From Phycisphaerales bacterium (GTDB taxonomy: Bacteria > Planctomycetota > Phycisphaerae > Tepidisphaerales > Tepidisphaeraceae), in contig JAQGHP010000229.1 in the NCBI GenBank assembly GCA_028288775.1, positions 1 to 6,976 on the forward strand: DNA of 6,976 nucleotides, given 5' to 3'. A model generated the notes under the pieces. The model saw only the letters and a program-made list of their open reading frames with translations. It made no database searches and had not been told where the DNA came from. Numbering within the stretch: the first letter of the stretch is position 1; each line of letters opens with the position of its first letter. Positions 5,139-6,976 of this stretch are shown here, one piece after another. The position numbers and the translations under genes are program-made.

Positions 5139-6803
5139 ATGTTCTTTTCCGCTCCGATTTGGCTGCTCGCCCTGCTTCCCTGGGGGGCAGTGAGCTTGTG
5201 GTTGCTGTTGGGCCGGCGGCGGAAGACGCCTGTGCCGTTTCTTGAGTTGTGGAAAGGACCGGCGTTGCAGCGGCCTACGAGGAGCAGGTTGCAGCCGCCG
5301 GCGGTTTCGTTGGCGCTGGCGTTGATGGCGACGTTGCTCGCGGTGCTGGCTGCGGGGAAGCCGAGCCTGGCAATCCGCGGGCTCGGAGGAAATGAATCGG
5401 TCACAATTGTCGTGGACCGGGGCATGAGCATGTCGGCGGTGGCGGGGGGTGTGCCGCGGTTTCGGGCGTGCGCGGGCGGGGCGGCGGGGGACATCGCATC
5501 CACACTGGGATCTTTGACGCCCGTGGATTTGGTGGACGTGCCGGGCGGCGGGGCACGGCGAAGCAGCGTGAAGGACTTGCCGGGCCTTGTTGCAACGCTC
5601 GCGCCGACGGCGGTGGACACGCGGGAGTTGTTGAGTGAGACCGTCCGCGATCGTCTGGCGACATCCACCAGTCCCGTGATCGTTTTCAGCGACCAGGCGC
5701 TTGCGATGGATAATCCACGGCTGGTGCAGATAGCGCCTGAATCAACGCCGGAGAACGTGGGCATCGCTGCGTTGTCGGCGCGGGAAACGCCGTCGCCGCA
5801 GATCATGGTGCGATTGAGGAACGATTCCGGCCGCACCGCCGAGCAACTGAAAGTTAGTTCGGAAGGGCAGGAGGTGGTGAAGGAAGTGGCTCTACCCCCG
5901 CGCGGGCAGGAGCGGGATTATTTCTTCGATCTGCCACGCCTGGGTACTGTTGTCGAGGCGTCGCTTGGGCAGGCCGATGACCAGTCGGCGGATGATCGCG
6001 CGTGGCTCGTGCGGGAGGGAAGCTTTCCAAGGATTGAGCCGCGGGCGGCGCTGCCGGTGGAATTGCGGCGGTTGATCGAGGTATATACGCGGTCACGCCC
6101 GCCGACGGACGCTTCGTTACGGGTCGCGATAGTGGGGGCGACTGCGGATTTGCCGGCGGACGGGCCGGGGGTGGTCGTGGCGCAGATTGGCGTTGATCAC
6201 GCGAGCGGCAGCGTGACGGCCGCCGAACACCTGATCGCCAAAGACGTAGATTGGGCGGGCTTTCCCGGTGACGTTCGGATGGCCGGCGCGGCGCCCGAGG
6301 GATGGACGTCGATCGTTAGCATGGGTTCGAAGGTGATCGTCGCGGTGCGAACGCAGCCCGCCCGGCAGGTTTGGGTGGGGTTTGAGCCGGGCGCGTGGTC
6401 AGCGACGCCGGACTATGTGGTGTTTTGGGCCAATGTGTTGAACTGGGCGGGCAGCGGGCAGGAGCGATTTGCGGGACATCCGCTGAGCGAGTTCGAAGAG
6501 AGATGGAAAAGGGTTTCGGAACAGACGATGGTTGCGGGTATGGCGCCCGGAGAGTGGCCGGGGTTGTTCGAAAGTGCCGATGGTACACGGCGGGCGTTTA
6601 ACGCAACGGCCGAGCCGCCGCCGCCCCTTGTTCGCGCGACGGGAAACTGGCGACAGAAGCTGGCATCCGCGGCCGCGCCGCGGCGGGCGGGGGCGGATGC
6701 CGGGCCGTTGCTGCTGGTGCTTGCGATGGCGTGCCTTGCCGGGTCGGCGGCTACGTGGAAGCGGCGCGGCTTGACACCCGTTTCGGCGGGCCGTACTTTC
6801 TGA
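5139..6803 (+). CDS. BatA-like membrane protein with von Willebrand A-like domain
   Basis: This is a 554-residue protein. Residues 1-24 (MFFSAPIWLLALLPWGAVSL and on) plus RRRKTPVPFLELW resemble the BatA/aerotolerance-regulator N-terminal domain. A second membrane helix spans 55-73, and a last helix is at 523-540 followed by KRR. Residues 87-200 look like a VWA fold: VTIVVDRGMSMS corresponds to the first strand and metal site, and VIVFSD (180-185) to a later strand. The metal motif DxSxS is degenerate: D93, G95, S97. Residues 205-291 form a beta-rich, CARDB-like stretch (VGIAALSARE to DDRAWLV). Residues 325-437 resemble the C-terminal part of planctomycete BatA proteins (VWVGFEPGAW, FWANVLNWAG). 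The frame is open to an ATG at 5013, but that start lies beside the inverted repeat and its added residues are not family-like; 5139 begins exactly at the domain. Most of the protein would lie outside the membrane. Its role is unknown; relatives often accompany MoxR ATPases and DUF58 proteins, not seen here. Confidence 0.75.
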   Translation: MFFSAPIWLLALLPWGAVSLWLLLGRRRKTPVPFLELWKGPALQRPTRSRLQPPAVSLALALMATLLAVLAAGKPSLAIRGLGGNESVTIVVDRGMSMSAVAGGVPRFRACAGGAAGDIASTLGSLTPVDLVDVPGGGARRSSVKDLPGLVATLAPTAVDTRELLSETVRDRLATSTSPVIVFSDQALAMDNPRLVQIAPESTPENVGIAALSARETPSPQIMVRLRNDSGRTAEQLKVSSEGQEVVKEVALPPRGQERDYFFDLPRLGTVVEASLGQADDQSADDRAWLVREGSFPRIEPRAALPVELRRLIEVYTRSRPPTDASLRVAIVGATADLPADGPGVVVAQIGVDHASGSVTAAEHLIAKDVDWAGFPGDVRMAGAAPEGWTSIVSMGSKVIVAVRTQPARQVWVGFEPGAWSATPDYVVFWANVLNWAGSGQERFAGHPLSEFEERWKRVSEQTMVAGMAPGEWPGLFESADGTRRAFNATAEPPPPLVRATGNWRQKLASAAAPRRAGADAGPLLLVLAMACLAGSAATWKRRGLTPVSAGRTF

Positions 6804-6816
6804 GCGTTGCTATAAC
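6771..6816 (+). promoter_or_regulatory. Candidate promoters for the STAS gene
   Basis: Two signals are present. A consensus -35 TTGACA (6771-6776), inside the last codons of the BatA-like gene, is 17 bp from a poor -10, TACTTT (6794-6799). An extended -10, TGCTATAAC (6808-6816), lies 20 nt before the ATG without a matching -35. Either would let the STAS gene be transcribed apart from the gene before it. Confidence 0.45.
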
Positions 6817-6824
6817 GTATTGAG

Positions 6825-6829
6825 AAGGA
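6825..6829 (+). promoter_or_regulatory. Shine-Dalgarno of the STAS gene
   Basis: AAGGA stands 7 nt before the ATG at 6837 and fixes this start. Confidence 0.75.
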
Positions 6830-6836
6830 ACTAGGC

Positions 6837-6976
6837 ATGGCCGAACCCACCCCGCCCCTTTCAGTGACCCAGCATAAGGATATTCGGGTCGTTGAATTCA
6901 CGAATAACCGCATTCTCGACGAGGCGAATATTGAAAAAATCGGCCAGACGCTCGCGACCCTCATTGAAGACCTCAA
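6837..6976 (+). CDS. STAS-domain protein, anti-sigma factor antagonist type, N-terminal part (partial)
   Basis: Forty-six codons are visible before the right edge, with no stop. The protein begins MAEPTPPLSVTQHKDIRVVE; then FTNNRILDEANIEKIGQTLA and TLIEDL follow. This is the first half of a STAS fold: a strand pair with V..F.. and ILDEANI, then the first helix. STAS proteins of the SpoIIAA kind bind anti-sigma kinases, and the key phosphorylatable serine lies near residue 55-60, outside the window, so its presence cannot be judged. It starts 33 bp after the BatA-like gene, in the same direction, with its own ribosome site and probably its own promoter. The 'ILDEANI' form is one I associate with planctomycete STAS proteins. 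Confidence 0.75.
   Translation, partial: MAEPTPPLSVTQHKDIRVVEFTNNRILDEANIEKIGQTLATLIEDL

Noticed and set aside
6413..6976. A minus-strand open frame of 187 codons at the right end
   Set aside because: It is antisense to both the end of the BatA-like gene and the STAS gene start, each of which has better support.

Overview
This is a GC-rich bacterial window, most likely from the chromosome of a Planctomycetota-type organism. The guess rests on a BatA-like membrane protein, a STAS protein of the 'ILDEANI' kind, tandem GT87-type membrane glycosyltransferases, and GC-rich hairpin repeats between genes. The phylum is an inference from gene style, not a search result. I see no rRNA, tRNA, CRISPR array, transposase or phage gene.

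Layout, left to right. (1) 1-305, minus: the N-terminal part of a probable polysaccharide flippase, running off the left edge. (2) 476-703, minus: a 75-residue 4-oxalocrotonate tautomerase-like enzyme. It is divergent from (3) 923-1597, plus: a TetR/AcrR repressor. The 219-bp gap between them holds two dyads and three copies of the heptamer CGGTGCC, which suits local regulation by the TetR protein. (4) 1598-1769: a convergent gap filled by a chain of GC-rich hairpins. (5) 1770-3254 and 3302-4699, minus: two paralogous polytopic GT87/DUF2029-type glycosyltransferases, tandem and 47 bp apart. (6) 4700-5138: a divergent gap built like a nest of repeats. A diverged ~50-bp inverted pair lies outside, a 32-bp almost perfect inverted pair lies inside, and a GGTGGGCG hairpin sits between them. 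(7) 5139-6803, plus: a BatA-like membrane protein with a degenerate von Willebrand A region. (8) 6837-6976, plus: the start of a STAS-domain protein, running off the right edge.

The flippase and the two GT87 enzymes point to envelope glycan or glycolipid assembly at the membrane, but they need not form one pathway, because the tautomerase/TetR unit separates them. The genes on either side of the 4.7-5.1 kb repeat island both have a GATACAA -10-like word only 7-8 nt before the start codon and no Shine-Dalgarno. This suggests leaderless transcripts. I found no clear new defence or mobile system. The strongest unexplained signals are the nested inverted repeats at 4776-5104, the hairpin chain at 1618-1714, and the paired leaderless-type promoters.
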